Below are positions 25,135-38,200 of a DNA stretch of 64,000 nt, piece by piece; within the stretch, counting starts at the first letter, position 1; every line of letters begins with the position of its first letter. Source of the DNA: Dipetalonema caudispina. Lineage: Eukaryota > Nematoda > Chromadorea > Rhabditida > Onchocercidae. Both the position numbers and the translations under genes were made by a program. The notes under the pieces were generated by a model. The model saw nothing but the letters and a program-made list of their open reading frames with translations. It made no database searches and was not told where the DNA came from. The stretch is taken from contig JABVXV010000148.1 in NCBI GenBank assembly GCA_013365325.1, forward strand, positions 1,815 to 65,814, written 5' to 3'.

Positions 25135-26494
25135 CAGGTTATTTTATTCATCTGTTTGTATTCTATTAGCTTCATCATATCCTCTCTGAATCAGTGCTTT
25201 TTGTAAACATTGCATATTTTTTGTAAACAATTTGTGCAAGCTGCACAAACAAGAGAGCAGTGATTTTGAAGATTGATCATTTTCATCAAATTACAAACAA
25301 AAGACATACAACAAACAATAACGATTGATTGATGAAAGATTGGAAGAGAAAGAATTAACATTTGAATTTAAGGCTTCCAAAAAACTCTCCTAATCAGCCT
25401 AACCTCATATTTTTCCGTTGTCTATTATTTCTCAGCTTCAATAATGTAAATGCCAGGCAAAAATTAACACCAAAAATGAATAAAAGAAATTTTCAAAATT
25501 TACATTTCAACTTCTCAAATAAGGCAACTATGAGATTTTTTTTTTTTTTACTTGTAAATTTAAATTTGAAAAGTAACTAGGGAAATAATTTCACCTCGTA
25601 ATTAAGTTAGATCGTTTAGAAATAATAATGATGGATTATATTATACGCAAAAATATACCATACCATCGAAATCTCTTCTACTGTACGGAGTTCCATATTG
25701 TCTTGAGAATAAATTTTCTATTTGAATGACATTGTGTACAACATTGCGATGCTTGCTCAATTTTTTTTTTTTGTTTTTTTTTTTTTGTGATCTAAATTTA
25801 ATTCTTCATTCACATTTATGTATGACCTACCTATTTTTTAAACAGAAAAAATAAGCAAGAAGAATGTATGTATCATAATGATTATTTTAATAAATAACCA
25901 TAATCAGTTATTCAGACATTTTGTATCAAATAAATTTTATAACATTTCGCAGAGCATTGAAATAATCATTCATACAGCAAATACCGAAGTATATGAGATA
26001 GAGAATCGTTGAAAATAATCATTCAGATAGCTCTACAAGGGTTCAAAAAGTTCAAAAGCAAGGACAATGAAAAATGGAAGGTAATATCTTTATATGAGAT
26101 AGCTCACATATATCAGGAAGGGAAAATCTTTACGGGAATCAATGGATGCTAGCTAATGCAAAATCAACTTGAGGCTATTAATTAGGTGCTACATTTTTCT
26201 TCATAGAATTATTCCTGACCAGAAACTGAAACAGCCATATTATATGTTATACTTCCACGACTTATCATGCGCCGGTGGGATACTTCAAAAAAAATTTTTT
26301 TTTGTTAGCTAATTGATATTACTTTAAATGCAATTATTAATTAATTTTTCTCACAATTCCGTGAAACATTACCTTTTTATAATCACATTCCATTTTACAC
26401 TCCTTCCATCTAAACTGGTTTTTCTTAAAATCGCCAAAGTTTTTTCTCTTAGAGAAAATCATCGAAAAACCACTTATAATCTAATTTTATATTC

Positions 26495-26539
<45 letters not shown>

Positions 26540-27781
26540 TTTTAAAGAATTTCAGTTATGTAAGAGCAGTGCAAAGTCCTTTTTTTAATTTATTAGTGAA
26601 GCGAACGCTGTGGTTAACTGATGTGTTTTAATCGACTACTAGATTTAAATTTTTGAAACTTAAATCTTTAAAAGTTCCTTTTAAAACCTCTTGAACTTAG
26701 TTTCTCTCGTAATGTACTTGCTTAATCGATTTCAAGAAATGAACAATCAATGAAAGCAATGAGTTAAAAAAAAAAAGAAAAAACAAAAACTGTTTCGTTT
26801 ACATGTAATGAAATAATGTGTACATTTGTTAGCTTAGTAATGGTAAAAATTAAATCAAGAAAAGATATATAACATCAATTTTCAGCGAATAAAATTCCGC
26901 GAAATATCTCTTCGGAGATAAACCAATTGATGGCTACTGTATAATACAGACATTACTCATTACCTTTCTTACTTGTCTACTACACTTTTTTAAAAAGTGC
27001 TAATTACTTTCGTATAAGTAGAGGAAAAATCCTTTCATTTCGTGAAAAGTATATTAAAGCAATAATGAGGCTTAGCATATCAGACTACTTCATTTTGATC
27101 AGTGAAACAAGCTATACCATTCACTATTCAATATTTATTCCCATCAAAAAGGTAACTGAAAAGCTCGCCAAGTAAACACATATCAATATCACCTACTACT
27201 AATTATTATCCGCTACTAAGATATGACACTAAAATATAAGATTTGATCTAGTAGCATGAGTATTTGTAAATTATAGACTTAATGGCGTTCAACGTTCGTC
27301 AACTGCAAGTTCTTTTTCAATATAGTTTCTCTGATGGATGATCCATTGCTATAATTTTGCTATAATTACAAAAACGGAAACTTCCACGTCTTGTAGAATA
27401 TACGCGGAAGTATGTTGAAATGTCCACTCAACTGGTAAAACTACTTATGAAAGCAATTTCGCGAATTGAAACATTAAAAATTATATGCACTCGCAATTAA
27501 CTATGAACCACTCCGAGGCAAAGATGACACTAAGAAAGGATGGAATTCTCAACTTCCAGTATAAAGCATTGAAAATTTGAGGTTCAATACCTTGAACTCT
27601 ACTTGGAATACAAAGCTAAAGCACTGCACCGCATCATCCTTGACTTAGCATATTTACTTTTACCAGAAAAAAATTCAGAGAGATGTGAACAAAGATATCT
27701 TCACTTTGCAATAAATCATCCACGGAGGAGTCACATAAAGTTCATATTCATTATAATCCCTGCAGGTTTGGTGCAACCGAA
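25135..27781. other. Intergenic
   Basis: No supported gene. AT-rich with a (TA)n array at 26498-26536, a T/G-rich tract near 25761-25787 and several poly-A/T runs. The plus-strand frame 27603-27815 and the minus frame ending near 27660 have no family support. Confidence 0.55.
26498..26536. repeat. (TA)n microsatellite
   Basis: About 19 uninterrupted AT dinucleotides in intergenic DNA. A shorter TA array lies at 22031-22048 in an intron of the atg-18 homologue. Confidence 0.9.
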
Positions 27782-30573
27782 TCATTTTGATAACTTTACT
27801 GCTTCCAAACTCTGATTATACAGTATATTACATTTAGCATCATCCAATGAATTCAATGAAGGAGTATGTTCTCTACATTCTCTGAAATAAGGCTTTTGTT
27901 GGAAATTGTTCATTCCATTGAAATTTTTAAATTCAAGCTGCAATTACGAAATTTTAAAATACACGAACTGTCTGAATATAAATAAAATTCTTGAAGCAGC
28001 ACAATCAAACACTCCAGTTTCCTTTTACAAGAAGGAGCTGAAATATATCATTAAAAGAACTGTCGAAAATAGTGTTCCATTTTTGATAATCCCCATAAAA
28101 ACACGGATTTCACTTTTACTACTCTTTATAAAATATTTAAAAGACAAACCCAAAATATCTGCCTGAAATAGCTTCTACGTTTTTGCTCAACGCCACATAC
28201 AACGTTGTTTGCGCACCGTCCTAAAAATAGTTACACCTGTAATTAATCTCAATAAACTATCCTTAATAGCGGCTCTTAATTTAAACTTCTACCTTATTGG
28301 CCTTTCAAAATAAGCTAACAACAGAATCTAAACCAAGTGCCAGTAAATTTGCCTGGAACATGATTTACTAAAATGGCACTCAATCCAAAATTACTTTTTC
28401 AAGATCAAAAAGGAGGTTGCCAGATATTGTACACTTGCTCCTATCCTCTATTTCACATTGAGTGTAACAAAACGTAGAACTCGAAATATTTCACTTTTCA
28501 ACAAAAATATTCGAGAACATTACCTTGTCAGTTTTCATGAAGAACCACAAAAGTGGAGAGATGATCTGTAAAATATACTTTTGGCTGAAAATCGTATAAC
28601 GCATAAGCTCAGTGAAACAAACACCGGGATGTACAGCATTGACTGTCACTGTTGTTTCTGGATCCTTTGTTCTTAGCCGCCTGGTTAATTCACGGACATG
28701 CATAACCTAAAATCTTTAAAATAAGTGACAAACGCTATGGCTCATCGAACATCTTGTCCTTTAAATTTATTCATGTAACATTTTTTTTTTTTTTATTCAC
28801 GTAACACGAAATTCGCTGTTAAAGAAGTTTTTAAGCGGAAAAAAAGAAAATGAATAACCTGGGCTAACTTTGATCTGCTATAAGGCATCGATCTACTGAA
28901 ATGCTTTTTGTTATTCACTACAGAAATATCAACACTATCAGCCGCCTTGTGAAGTGAACTGGAAACATTGATAATTCTTCCATTCGGTGATTTCTTAATC
29001 AGCGGGAGTAACAGCTCAGTAAGTAAAAAGTGTCCTGTAAAAGTACTTCAGTGAATGTTAACTGGACATATTGTTATTGGTTAAATAATCGTGATAAAAA
29101 ACGTGACATTTCTTTTATTGTGTGTCGCTGTTGTGTTTACAAAAAAAGAACATTTCTCAGCTGTGTTGATATATGACAAGATAAGAAATGTTAAACATTA
29201 TAATATTTTCAGATACAATGAACTTTGCAAATTTGTATATATCATTGGGAATTTCATTTCCAAAAACAGCTGTACTTTTTTTGCAAACACAACAGTGGTA
29301 AACATATACGCATAAACATAAGTCAAGCCATCCAGGAATTTTAGCTCTTGACCGAAAGAAAGTTTATACAGCATGATTGAAGTAGAATAAATTATATGAA
29401 CAATAATAGGCAGAAGACCAATAGGATCCTATCTTTTATGGTGTTGGGATTTTTTTTTTAAGTATGAGCAAAAAATGTTTTGACAAAAATTGACAAGACA
29501 TACCGAGGTAATTTGTTTGCCAGGTAGTTTCATGGCCATCTTCCGTCAATTCGAATTTTGGATAAAACATTATTCCCGCGTTGTTTACAAGTATGTCTAT
29601 TTTATCCACTTCTTAAAAGTATGAATTGTCACTGTAAGATGAATAAAAAAGCATTTACAACTACTGACGTGAATAATATTTGATCATGTTTGGAATATAG
29701 TCGTGCCATTATGCACAAATAAAGGAAGGGAGAGAGACAAGAATATTCTACTAGGTATTAGGCAATTTCAGCATAAGGGTTAGCAATAAATTGAAAGTTC
29801 AGAAATTATTTTAACATTCCAAAATTTAGAATCTGATTCCTTCTAAATCTACGAAAGCATACACTCTACAGCTAACTTCTCGAGTAACACGCCATGTAAA
29901 AAAGTCCTGGTTTCAACTTGATTTGTAGAAGTACCAAACGAGTCACCAACCGCCTAATTAATAAATAACAAGCTAACCGCATTTGATTTCATCAGCAAAT
30001 TTCCGAATCGTTGCAAAGCTCGCCAAATCCACATCTTTCAGTATTAATCTCGTTGGATCGCAGCCCAACTTAAAAGGAAGCAAAGTAAAAGTGAATGACA
30101 GTGACATAAAGTCTTCCTTTACTTAATCGTCAAGAAAATAGTCAATAAGTATCCCGAAAATTTTTAAATACATGATCGCGAAATAAGGCTACGTCAGCTG
30201 ATTCCGTAAACTATTTTCGCAAACACATGTCTGAACACGGACGCTTCTATTCTGCCAAGAAAAACAGATGGAATCGTGTTGGTACATGATATCTTAGGTT
30301 GATAATTAGGTTGGAGTGCCTGAAGGACACAATCTTGCGTGATCCTTTCTTAACTTCATGAAGTTTAATTTCAAAAATTCCCTTACTTTTGTTAGTTCAA
30401 TTCTTGTACTTTGAGATCTTATACGATCTCTACACAACATATAAACGGTAGCACCTCGGAGGTTAAGCTCTCGGGCTGTTTGCTTTCCTATACCCGCACT
30501 CGCCCCAGTAACTAATGCTATTTTTCCTTTCGCTCCCACATGTTCAGTGAATTGTGCACCTTTCAAGTGACGT
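27782..30573 (-). CDS. Short-chain dehydrogenase/reductase, retinol dehydrogenase-like (5' exon not found)
   Basis: Seven phase-consistent exons: 30573-30387, 30068-29978, 29611-29504, 29034-28859, 28706-28524, 28220-28150 and 27881-27782 (TGA), 304 residues. The Rossmann cofactor motif is VTGASAGIG, the structural motif NNAG is in LVNNAGIM, the catalytic Ser is in INVSSSLH and the catalytic pair is YSRSK (Tyr, Lys). HPGVCFTEL and GAQTTLYVAL are typical of RDH11-14-like enzymes, which reduce or oxidise retinoids and lipid aldehydes/ketones with NADP(H), usually at ER or mitochondrial membranes. The first visible exon begins phase 2 with RHLKGAQF and no ATG, so an upstream exon, probably a membrane anchor, is missing; none was found between 30574 and 31180. 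The last exon was recognised only through phase and its C-terminal SDR character. Confidence 0.9.
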
Positions 30574-31179
30574 CTGAAAAGAAAAACAATGCTTATTTTT
30601 TGGTTGTTCTTTTATTTTTAACTTGGTAATATTAGAACAACACTATTCCGAATATTCCCGCATTATTTTACTGGGTAAATAACTTTATTAGTAAGGATAA
30701 TCAGGTATAATGGAACGTACAAGAGGCACTTCTTATCTTATTTACTTACCCATTGCTTCATTTAGTTTAGAACTTTAATATATCTAATTCTTTTCAAACC
30801 AATTAACTAAGCAGAGAGAGTTTGTGCAGTATGAAATAGGGGAAGCAGATGTCGAGATCGAAACCATCCCAGTCTTCCTCATAAACCAGTTATAAGGTTA
30901 CTTTTACTACCAATATTTATAATATTGTTTTATTACAATATGTTTCACATGCATATTAACAAGAGGTATTCGCACAGTGATAGGAAGCTCACAGTTAATC
31001 TGTTGTTGATTATGTTGACTGTGACGGTTAGTCAACATTAGGTCGACCTACCACAAGTAGAAATCAGTATATACCGAAATTTTCCGTTTCTATGAAAGGT
31101 TTTAAAGGGAAAATAAACACGTGGCTACAAATGGCGTGAATCTACTTGAATTTTTAATTACAATCACCTCAAGAAATAG
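30574..31179. other. Region between SDR and small divergent gene
   Basis: Should contain the missing first exon and promoter of the minus-strand SDR. A donor-like GGGTAAGT on the minus strand near 30750 has a stop in the frame that would be needed, so it was not used. Nothing else seen. Confidence 0.4.
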
Positions 31180-31530
31180 ATGCTAGCACATGTCAAAACT
31201 CCAAACAATGGAACCGACAAGCATCCAAAATATCCTTCATCTGATGCCATTGAAAATCCTGAAATTCGATCGTTTAATCAATCACTATCAATTGTTCGCC
31301 TATCAGCATTTCAACATAACGCATCCCGCTCCATTTTAGCCCTATCCATATCATATTTCGAAAGGTATCTGAGAAAATAGTCACTAAAATTCGGGGTTTC
31401 CATACAGCAGTAATTCAGTTTGATTGATTCGATAAGTGATACAGATGGAAGGATGCGCTTGGAACAAGTGGATTTGTCGAGTGATACTGACGAACAAATG
31501 GGTCGTCGTTTGAATTCAACCAGATACTAA
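31180..31530 (+). CDS. Small novel protein, two exons
   Basis: Exons 31180-31364 and 31419-31530 (TAA) join in phase across a 54-bp intron (AG|GTATCT ... AATTCAG|T), 98 residues starting MLAHVKTPNNG. The second exon is acidic (SISDTDGRMRLE, LSSDTDEQMGRR). Base composition and codon choice resemble the recognised genes. No signal peptide, membrane segment or family is recognised. It is divergent to the SDR gene. The ATG follows AAATAG, which could also be an acceptor, so more 5' exons are possible. A minus-strand frame over exon 2 (31415-31663) is treated as its shadow. Confidence 0.45.
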
Positions 31531-32495
31531 CAGACGACTGCGTAGACAAAGATAAGTGTCGAGTGGTACCGACAGGTGAATGGTAATAAATTCGAGACAT
31601 TATTGTCAGTATAGTATGTATCACTACATCAGCAAAGTATTGTATGATCAGATATGTGACCAAAAATCACTTTGTTTACAAACAAATGGTATTTCGTTTT
31701 ATTTTCAATTTTCTGAAGTAAATTAAAATACAAGATAAATTCTTTCTGTTAACAGTTTGTTTATCTATATTTACTTCTTTTTTTTTTTTCTTTTTCACAT
31801 ACAATACCAAATATTAAATACAAAACTATAATCATTATAAGCCTAATTTAAATTTTATACTAATTTGGCCATAAGATAATTAAGGGAAAGGAGTATAATG
31901 TCCTGTTAATAAAATCCTTATGCAATTAGAAATTGGCACATCAGCCAAACTTTTTCCTCATTTAATAAGAACAATTTATAACGTCATCTTGTGCCTCTTT
32001 CGTTTATTGTTGGTCACATTAATCACATTTTATATCATTAAATTTCAGTTAAATTATTAACATTTTTAAAGAGATAATTCATCAATCGTTGATATAATTT
32101 ACTCATTAAAATTTAATATTCATTTATTTGTTTATTAAATTTTAACTATTTTATGTCAGTTAACCACAATGAATTGATATAACTCTCTATCGATATTTAT
32201 CATATAGATATGGTTCATTTATCACTCATTTGATTATCGTAAATGTATCACTCATGAAATGATATCATTAATTTTGATATTAATTATATTATTACATTTT
32301 GATATCAATCATATTATCATACTTCACCATCAATCCTATTATTATTATTCGTTCCATTGCTTTGCATTATATCTCTTAAGATGGATATTGCAATAATCGA
32401 TTTTCTTTTTTCTAAGAACAAATTAACCAATACTAATTATAATTTCATGAAAATGTGAAATGAGATTTAAATCTAACAATTTTTTTTTTCTCTAA

Positions 32496-32930
32496 ATGTT
32501 CATGGAATGCGATGTTATTGATGAAACTAAGAAGTGCATTCATCTCAGTGCTAGTGATACGTCAGAATATATTGGGTACAACAGTGATAGTAATACGTTA
32601 AGTATAGGAGTGCTTGCTTTTTCTAAAATTCAAAACTATCTCATCCATCACTTATGTATGTATATATGTGTTTTTCTCGGGAATTGATTAAATTCGTTTG
32701 CATGGCTATCACTCGATTGTCCTGATTCGTTATCAGTGATATGAAGCAAACGTCAACGAGGTATATGTGTTGTCATTATTACAATTTCTTGCCTTTAAAA
32801 ATAGAGAGAGAGAGTGTGTGTGTGTGTGTTAAAGAGACTATTGATCTGAGAGTTCTCGAGTTGAATGAATTCAGTTGAGAGATACCAAGTGTTATCAGAA
32901 TTAGAACATGAATGGAACCGAATGTCATAA
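32496..32930 (+). CDS. Candidate 53-residue protein, two exons
   Basis: ATG at 32496, exon 32496-32601, then a phase-matched join (A|GTATAG ... ATTCAG|TT) to 32875-32930, ending TCATAA. The product starts MFMECDVIDETKKC and ends ELEHEWNRMS. The donor is weak and the intron holds the (TG)n tract. Supported only by composition and phase; may be chance. Confidence 0.28.
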
Positions 32931-33780
32931 TTGATGTTGAAGTCTGTAGACTTCTCCGAAATGCCATCGGCTTCTCTCGAGTTAACTGTTAAGGATACAC
33001 ATTATAAGTGGCTCAGTGTTATTTCATAGCGCAAAGTTTATTCGATGCATTTGATCTCTCTTAGATTGATCATCGAATTAAACTGACAAATACAAACACA
33101 AAAAAATTTTCCAATGATCTTACATGATGACTTATTTTCAGCTCTTTAGCACCAATGCTTTTTCCCTGATCTGCCCAGTGCAGGAAGGGTAATATGTAAA
33201 TTTACCCAAGGAAGCTCACAGGATTTATTATCAAACTTTCCTCTCTTTAATCCATCCGTTAATTGGATGGATTCAGATCTTTCTTGTTATCAATCGTTTA
33301 ACAGATGATAATATGTCTCGTTGCATTTCATCACTTCGCCACTTATCCAACCGATACTGTATCGTCATTGGCTACTCATGTCAAATTTCACTTGATCTTC
33401 AGTGCTTCTTCCTTTATTTTATACTTGATTTCTCAAAATCAATAACTTATTTGTTGAACTTATAAATATGCACTACTCATTTACATTTCGCATACATATT
33501 TCTTGTCTCCAGTTATAAAGACATGGAATGTCAGTGAAATCTTAAATCTCTAATTTCATTTATATCTACTTCATTACTTTTTATGTGTTATGTTTAGTCT
33601 AACATCTTACAACTGCTCACAATCCTGATGTTCAACATTAGTATAGAAAGATTTCACCTGTCAACAATTTCAATAATGAAGGATTTATGATGAAGAGAAG
33701 TTATAGTTGCATTTACTATTTAACAGAATGGGTCAGATTGAAAAACCGAAATAAAGTTAATATGGTTATAAACATCCTAA

Positions 33781-34090
33781 AAAAATGGATCAGGATCAGA
33801 ATCCACGACAACAAAATTATTGACTGATCTTTTTTGCGTTGTTCTTTTTGCCGAGTGCTCTACTAGTCCTGTGGATAAAAAAAAACTGTTGAGTCATGAC
33901 CTTCCTGTTGTCTTGGAATGTAAGTTATAGCATTTTGAAATGTAAAGTGAAATTTAATAACTCTTGAAATCTTGTGTGGTGTGGTAATAAAAATTTGAAA
34001 GATATTAACAGAAATTAAATTAGCAACTGATTTTATGACATAGAAACAGCTCGCAAAGATTGGCTGTTGTTAGCAGCGTTCAAAACGTGA
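33781..34090 (+). CDS. Candidate gene fragment, two exons, no start seen
   Basis: An open frame over 33781-33919 (46 codons, ending in SHDLPVVLE) stops at a consensus donor T|GTAAGT and joins in phase through AAACAG|CT to 34050-34090 (RKDWLLLAAFKT, TGA). No ATG lies in frame, so an acceptor such as GGATCAG near 33795 and an upstream exon would be required. Not recognised; could be a decayed gene or chance. Confidence 0.25.
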
Positions 34091-35232
34091 AATCAGGAAA
34101 ATAAAAACGAACGCAAAGTTTTAATTTTACTAAAATTTCAATATGAGAAATTCCGGTAGTATGGGAAAGATGTTAGTGATACATAAGAAGAGTTACATGT
34201 TAGATTGAATAGCTACTTATCCGCACAGAGAAATTTATTTGTGACTTTTAATAATTTTAACTTTGCAATAGTTGATGAAAATAAAATTATTGATGCAAAA
34301 AGATATAAATCGAGTAATGCGACATTTTGAAAGGATTTAAATGATCAAGTAAGGATTGCATTTGATGAATTTTGATGACAATTTTTATTGCGACTCTTAA
34401 TAATAGTGTCACTTGATTAAGAGAATAACCAAATGAATCTAATGTAATAAAACAGGAACAGAATGAATGATATTACTTGTTTTTGCATACTTCTTTACTG
34501 GATACCTCAATTAATACTTCTTTTTTTGCCACTCTTTAATAATCTCTTCAATAACTTTCATCCAAAATGATATTTGTAAACTTTACCATCTTAACATTTG
34601 CATATTATAATACGATAGTTATGAAAGCTGGAAATTATTTCTGTTATCTTCTATTTTCTCATCCGGTCAATTTGCATCTTCATTCTTTTCTTTTCGCATT
34701 GCATTTGCAACTCATTTTATACAAGGTATCCAGCTTATATTTTTATTAAGTGTAAATATTTGTTAGAATTTTTTGACGAATATGAATTTTATGACAATTT
34801 TTTATCATTCAAATATCTATCAATATTATGCTTATACTTCTATTACTGTTAGAATGTACTATCACTGTAATAACAAAGTGTGAATATTGCAATAGAAATC
34901 TGAGAATAGACTTAAGATCATCGGGGATACGGTTGCTATGAAAGAATGCATAACTACGGTAGTTTATATCTCTACACTGTAGTAACAATATATCCTGCAA
35001 CGAAATTCCCCCTACAGTAGTCCTGGGAGAAGAAATAGCATGGAAAGCACATATCAACCAGCCTGATGAGGGGAATGTTGATTAATAGAGTGTTGTTATA
35101 GTCGTTATTGTTGCTGGTACAGAAGATCCCGTTTGTGCGAGTGTATGGTGGGTATTTGATCGGTTCTTGTTGTGAGTTTCAGCCATTCGGGTGTTTCCCC
35201 GCGGCATCTCGAAACTTGCGAGAATCGTACAA

Positions 35233-38200
35233 ATGACTGAAGACGAAAAACGGAATTTCTTCACTCTTGCATGTAAGTTCAATAACTCTCACACCTCCTA
35301 TCGAAAATCCCCTAAACTTCGTAGGCGACCACTATGCATGCATATGGTTCGGCATTCGGCGGCAAATTTGAATTTTCAGGCTAGAAATTCCTAAAGCGGG
35401 ATGAGTTTACATTAAAGATACTGAAATATCGAAATTATTTCTTTTTTATCGATATGCGTAGGATTTATTTCTTCTTTTACTTTAATTTTAGTTTCAATTC
35501 CAAGTATTTTTTTGAATTTAATTCTCATAAAACATTATTTGTACCGTATCATTTACTTCAGCATTTACTGGCATAGTGTAGAATATATGTTTGTTTCCAT
35601 ATCTTTTAATATAGGTAAGTTTCGAAGCATGAATTGCTGTTTTACAGTACATTACTTAACAGTGCTATCGTTTCGAGCATTGTATGGCTAAGATAAAAAA
35701 TCATTGTGGATACTGTAATAATTAGTTACGTATCTGGATGTAGAAAATAGCGCTCCTAAATGGTAGTCTGCAGCCTGAATTTGCTTTCTTACATGATTAT
35801 TGGTTAATAAATGGGATGGATTGCTGTCTACTGATAAAATTCAAGTAGTGTAAAAAATCAAGTAACAAAGCACTAGTTGCAGAATTTAGTTTAAACTTTG
35901 CAAGTATCTAAATTGGTTTTTTTATTACAGTTTTGTGGCAAATTCTTCAGATTTCAAAACGCATTTTAAAAAAAAAATCCACTATTGCATTTATTTTAGC
36001 TTCACGAGCTCCAGGCAAGCGACAGATTAAACCAAATGCCAATATTTTGCTCGATGCCATTCCACTCACCGACAGTGACGAAGATGACGATTTTATCGGT
36101 TAGTTATGAAACTTCCAAATTCATTTTGAAATTTATGTCAGTGTTGTGTTTAGCGCACTTATATGTATCAAACATATCTTTTGTAATAAGTCTTACTGCT
36201 TCCTTCCCACCTACTTTTTAGTCTGTTTGTGTTGAAACTTTAAACTCACCCGTAATGTATAATTAAGGTTAATTTATACTTCAAAATTTCCCCAGTAAAT
36301 TAAATTCCAGAGAGTTTTCTGTTAACCATGTTTTTTTCTGTGATAGCTGGAAGGACTGGCGATGAGTCGTCGTCTAATTCGGATTTATCAAGCAATGACG
36401 GTGTTGAAGAAAAAGAAGATGAAGACGACGGTGATGCACAAACTTCAGAGTCGAATGAGTCGGACGCTGGACCTGAAAAACACCAGAATGAGGTTTTTCA
36501 CTGTTTTTTTTTGTCACTAAATTAAAGTTTACCATAGATTAAGTTTCCACTAGCTTTAAAACCTTTTCCCTTACCGTTTTTTTTTTGCAGGATACGAAAC
36601 CAGATTTCGATATTTTAAGTGCAAATGGTTATAACATTCAACCAGTAATTTTTTTTGTTCGAAATTATTTTCATGTTTTTGGTGATTTCTAGCTTCCCTG
36701 ATTCAGGTTTTTCTAACTGCATCTGGCATTTTTTGTTTGTTTCTTACAGAATTAGCTCGAATTTCAACGCCACAAAATTTGTTTCTTAGTCGAAACTCGG
36801 GCATTCCCATTCATTCGTCAGGCTTAGCTACATTAGGTTTCTCAGTCTTGAATATTCCTGTTGCAACAGTAAAAGGGGAGGATGAGTGACTAATCATATT
36901 TATCAGTGATAAAAGTTTCGTCTGTCGTGTAAGCACGAAATTCTTTGCGAGGAAATGCGAAATTTTCAAGTACAACGTTGTCTTTTTAGGGTCAGTTAAT
37001 TTGTACATTGTGTTTAAATCAACGTGCTGTTGTGCGTAATGATGAAGTCATTCAGTGTGATAAGTAAGTTAAACTTTTAAATGATTGAAAAATATAAAAA
37101 ACTCGCTGGATTGAAGTTTTAATTTATTTAAATGTAAGATTTAAAACAGATTTCCGTTTAAATAGAGTTCAGGAAGATAGATTTATTTTATCTTCACCGA
37201 AATATTAATTTTTGGGAAGTCAGGAGTTAGTGTTGATATGCAACTGTTAGAGTCACTTTTGGTTCACTTCGTCTTTCAATAGCTGGGCAACTTCCCCTAT
37301 CGATTTTACTTGTAGATGTGGAGTGGCAGTACACGAAAATTGTTACATTACCGAAAATGCAGGGGATTCAGAGAGTGACGGTTCCAGTTCATCAACCGAG
37401 CCATGGTTCTGTGAGGCATGTTTGTATGGTCTGAAAGAACCGCCGTATTGTGAGCTATGCCCAAATAGATTTGGTGCTTTTAAAAAAGCTGGTAATTTGT
37501 GTGAATATTTTTAGATTTGATATTACCATATTATATTACATCTTACTCATTAATATTCTTCATACACATATATGTAGAGAGATTTTGGCTGCTGCTTAAT
37601 GAATAATAATATAGTTCAAAGTATTCCAAACATTTGTACACTATTTAGCACTGAAAATTTCCATCTTTATTATAAAAATGAAGGAAATTATGAATTTGTA
37701 AGAACAAGTGAACTGTTCAAGCAGAGATTATCTAGTAGAATTGTTTGAGTGCAAAATGTTGGCTCTTATTGAGTGTTTCAGATATTGGTGGTGGTTGGGT
37801 GCATTTGTTATGCGCACTTTATACTCCGGGAATAACATTTGGTGATGTGGAGCGTTTGTCAGCTGTTAGTTGGCAAGAACAAGATTACAAATTATTTGGC
37901 AAACGAGTATGACTTAAAGCAAATATTTTTGCAGTAAGACCTGGGCAATTTACAAAAGGCTTGTAAATACTGGGGAAAAGAAAGATTGTGGGAACACGTA
38001 GTTATGCTTTCCAGTCTCACGTTTCTTGTGTTTTGGACATCCTTGCCAGTTACCTATAACTTGAGTCAGCTAATGAGTATAAGTATCTAGTTAAGCAGCT
38101 AATATGGCCGACGTCCGGAAGTCGCTTCTGATTTGCATTACATTCCCACAAAGAGGTGCACTGCTGCCTTGGTTTCGTTCGCACTAGAAAACTGTTTAGT

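Larger units (their letters stand above)
31531..35232. other. Gene-poor region with scattered coding-like pieces
   Basis: Mostly AT-rich; poly-T runs near 31776 and 32481, imperfect GATATCAATTATATTA-type repeats at 32260-32340, a (GA)n(TG)n tract at 32806-32829. Three coding-like pieces stand out: a two-exon candidate at 32496-32930 (+), a 46-codon frame ending in TAA near 33125-33280 (-), and a two-part frame at 33781-33919 plus 34050-34090 (+). A minus frame at 34809-35057 lies upstream of the PHF14 homologue. Confidence 0.5.

Noticed and set aside
30306..30566. ORF continuing past the SDR first visible exon
   Set aside because: The frame beyond 30387 is intron; the donor AAA|GTAAGG and the next exon at 30068 match the SDR family exactly.
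34809..35057. Open frame on the minus strand upstream of the PHF14 homologue
   Set aside because: No ATG, no consistent splice partners and no family; kept only as a possible divergent transcript.
36347..36492. Acidic low-complexity ORF as a separate gene
   Set aside because: It is exon 3 of the PHF14 homologue; phases on both sides match and PHF14 proteins have an acidic N-terminus.
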